A stretch of DNA of 6,238 bases, taken from NCBI GenBank assembly GCA_964374095.1, contig CAYJXJ010000236.1, positions 1 through 6,238 of the forward strand, read 5' to 3'. The position numbers were made by a program, and so were the translations under genes. Within the stretch, counting starts at the first letter, position 1; every line of letters starts with the position of its first letter. Positions 5,971 through 6,238 of this stretch are shown here, one piece after another. Source of the stretch: CAYJXJ01 sp964374095. Lineage in GTDB: Bacteria > Elusimicrobiota > Elusimicrobia > UBA1565 > UBA9628. The notes under the pieces are model-generated. The model made no database searches and was not told the DNA's origin. It saw only the letters and a program-made list of their open reading frames with translations.

Positions 5971-6063
5971 TGAGCCGATGTGAGCCGATGATGAGCCGAT
6001 GTGAGCCGATGATGAGCCGATGTGAGCCGATTATGAGCCGATGTGAGCCGATTATGAGCCGAT
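5965..6063. repeat. 21-bp tandem repeat, about 4.7 copies
   Basis: Four full units lie at 5980-6000, 6001-6021, 6022-6042 and 6043-6063, preceded by a 15-base partial unit at 5965-5979. Each unit is itself a near-duplicate: GTGAGCCGAT (10 bases) plus GATGAGCCGAT (11 bases). In the last two full units the second half is TATGAGCCGAT, a single-base difference. The 21-base period keeps frame. On the minus strand it encodes IGSSSAH, except that the variant units turn one serine TCA into the stop TAA. On the plus strand it encodes repeated MMSRCEP or IMSRCEP, which is very likely not translated. The repeat probably grew by slippage from the 3' end of the winged-helix gene. Confidence 0.9.
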
Positions 6064-6238
6064 CAGGATATAATGCGCTGTTGGACCTTTCCCCCTTGGT
6101 TCCAGCAATCCAAGCTCTGCAAGCATGCTTAGATCACGTTTGGCCGTAGCTTGGCTCATTTTCAGGGAAGCCGCGCACTGAGTGCCTACGGCGTCATTAT
6201 ACGGTTGCGGACGGCGTAAATGCCACGGAAACCGTGAC
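6052..6238 (-). CDS. C-terminal end of a winged-helix protein, partial at window edge
   Basis: This frame enters from the right edge and stops at TAA 6054-6052. It contains SLKMSQATAKRDLSMLAELG and then LLEPRGKGPTAHYILIGS. This is a winged helix-turn-helix: a recognition helix (SQATAKRDLSML) followed by a wing (LLEPRGKGPTAHYIL). Such C-terminal wings occur at the end of Fic-family proteins, RecG/AAA-4-like ATP-binding regulators and small transcription regulators, and the fragment is too short to choose. The first ~17 residues (to about 6186) look less protein-like, so a frameshift or junction further upstream is possible. The stop codon and last residues (IGS) lie inside the tandem repeat. 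Confidence 0.55.
   Translation of the reverse strand, partial: SRFPWHLRRPQPYNDAVGTQCAASLKMSQATAKRDLSMLAELGLLEPRGKGPTAHYILIGS

Noticed and set aside
5965..6063. CRISPR array
   Set aside because: Repeat units are directly adjacent with no unique spacers, and the period is only 21 bases.
5967..6149. Plus-strand ORF of MSRCEP repeats
   Set aside because: It arises from the tandem repeat, lacks a ribosome binding site, and its tail is antisense to the winged-helix coding sequence.

Overview
This looks like a high-GC bacterial chromosome fragment, probably a metagenome-assembled contig. Most of it is dense, GC-rich coding sequence with overlapping stop/start codons. The last ~600 bases are AT-richer, gene-poor and full of gene fragments. 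Nothing fixes the taxon; the mix of secreted VIT-VWA, propeller and TPR proteins would fit an Elusimicrobiota-, Acidobacteriota- or myxobacteria-like genome, but this is only an impression. The first ~110 bases are long runs of T, C and G and look like a sequencing or assembly artefact at a contig end.

Layout. (1) Positions 1-3921, minus strand: a two-gene transcription unit. A secreted VIT + von Willebrand A protein (3921 to 1333) is followed, with a 4-base GTGA stop/start overlap, by a secreted beta-propeller protein of the two-component-regulator-propeller type (1336 towards 1). The propeller frame stays open to the window edge, and its 3' end is lost in the homopolymer tract. (2) 3922-4039: a short divergent intergenic region with a striking 43-base dyad, one arm of which contains a perfect DnaA-box sequence. 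(3) 4040-5610, plus strand: two genes coupled by an ATGA overlap. The first fuses a TPR domain to a VOC (glyoxalase/bleomycin-resistance fold) domain. The second joins a small uncharacterised domain to a DUF6265-like domain through what reads as an internal signal peptide, so it may really be two proteins from one frame. (4) 5611-6238: a remnant zone. It holds a good sigma70-type promoter in front of a 19-codon ORF, a degenerate piece resembling the N-terminus of a tyrosine recombinase (minus strand), a 21-bp tandem repeat, and the 3' end of a winged-helix gene (minus strand) whose stop codon lies inside the repeat.

Functionally, the minus-strand pair are probably exported proteins made together: a metal-dependent adhesion/interaction module and a ligand-binding or scaffold propeller. 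The plus-strand pair look like cytoplasmic and exported accessory proteins of unknown physiological role. No complete known mobile element, CRISPR array, tRNA or rRNA was seen. The best candidates for something new are the two domain fusions on the plus strand, the dyad between the divergent units, and the repeat that holds two gene fragments in one shared reading frame.
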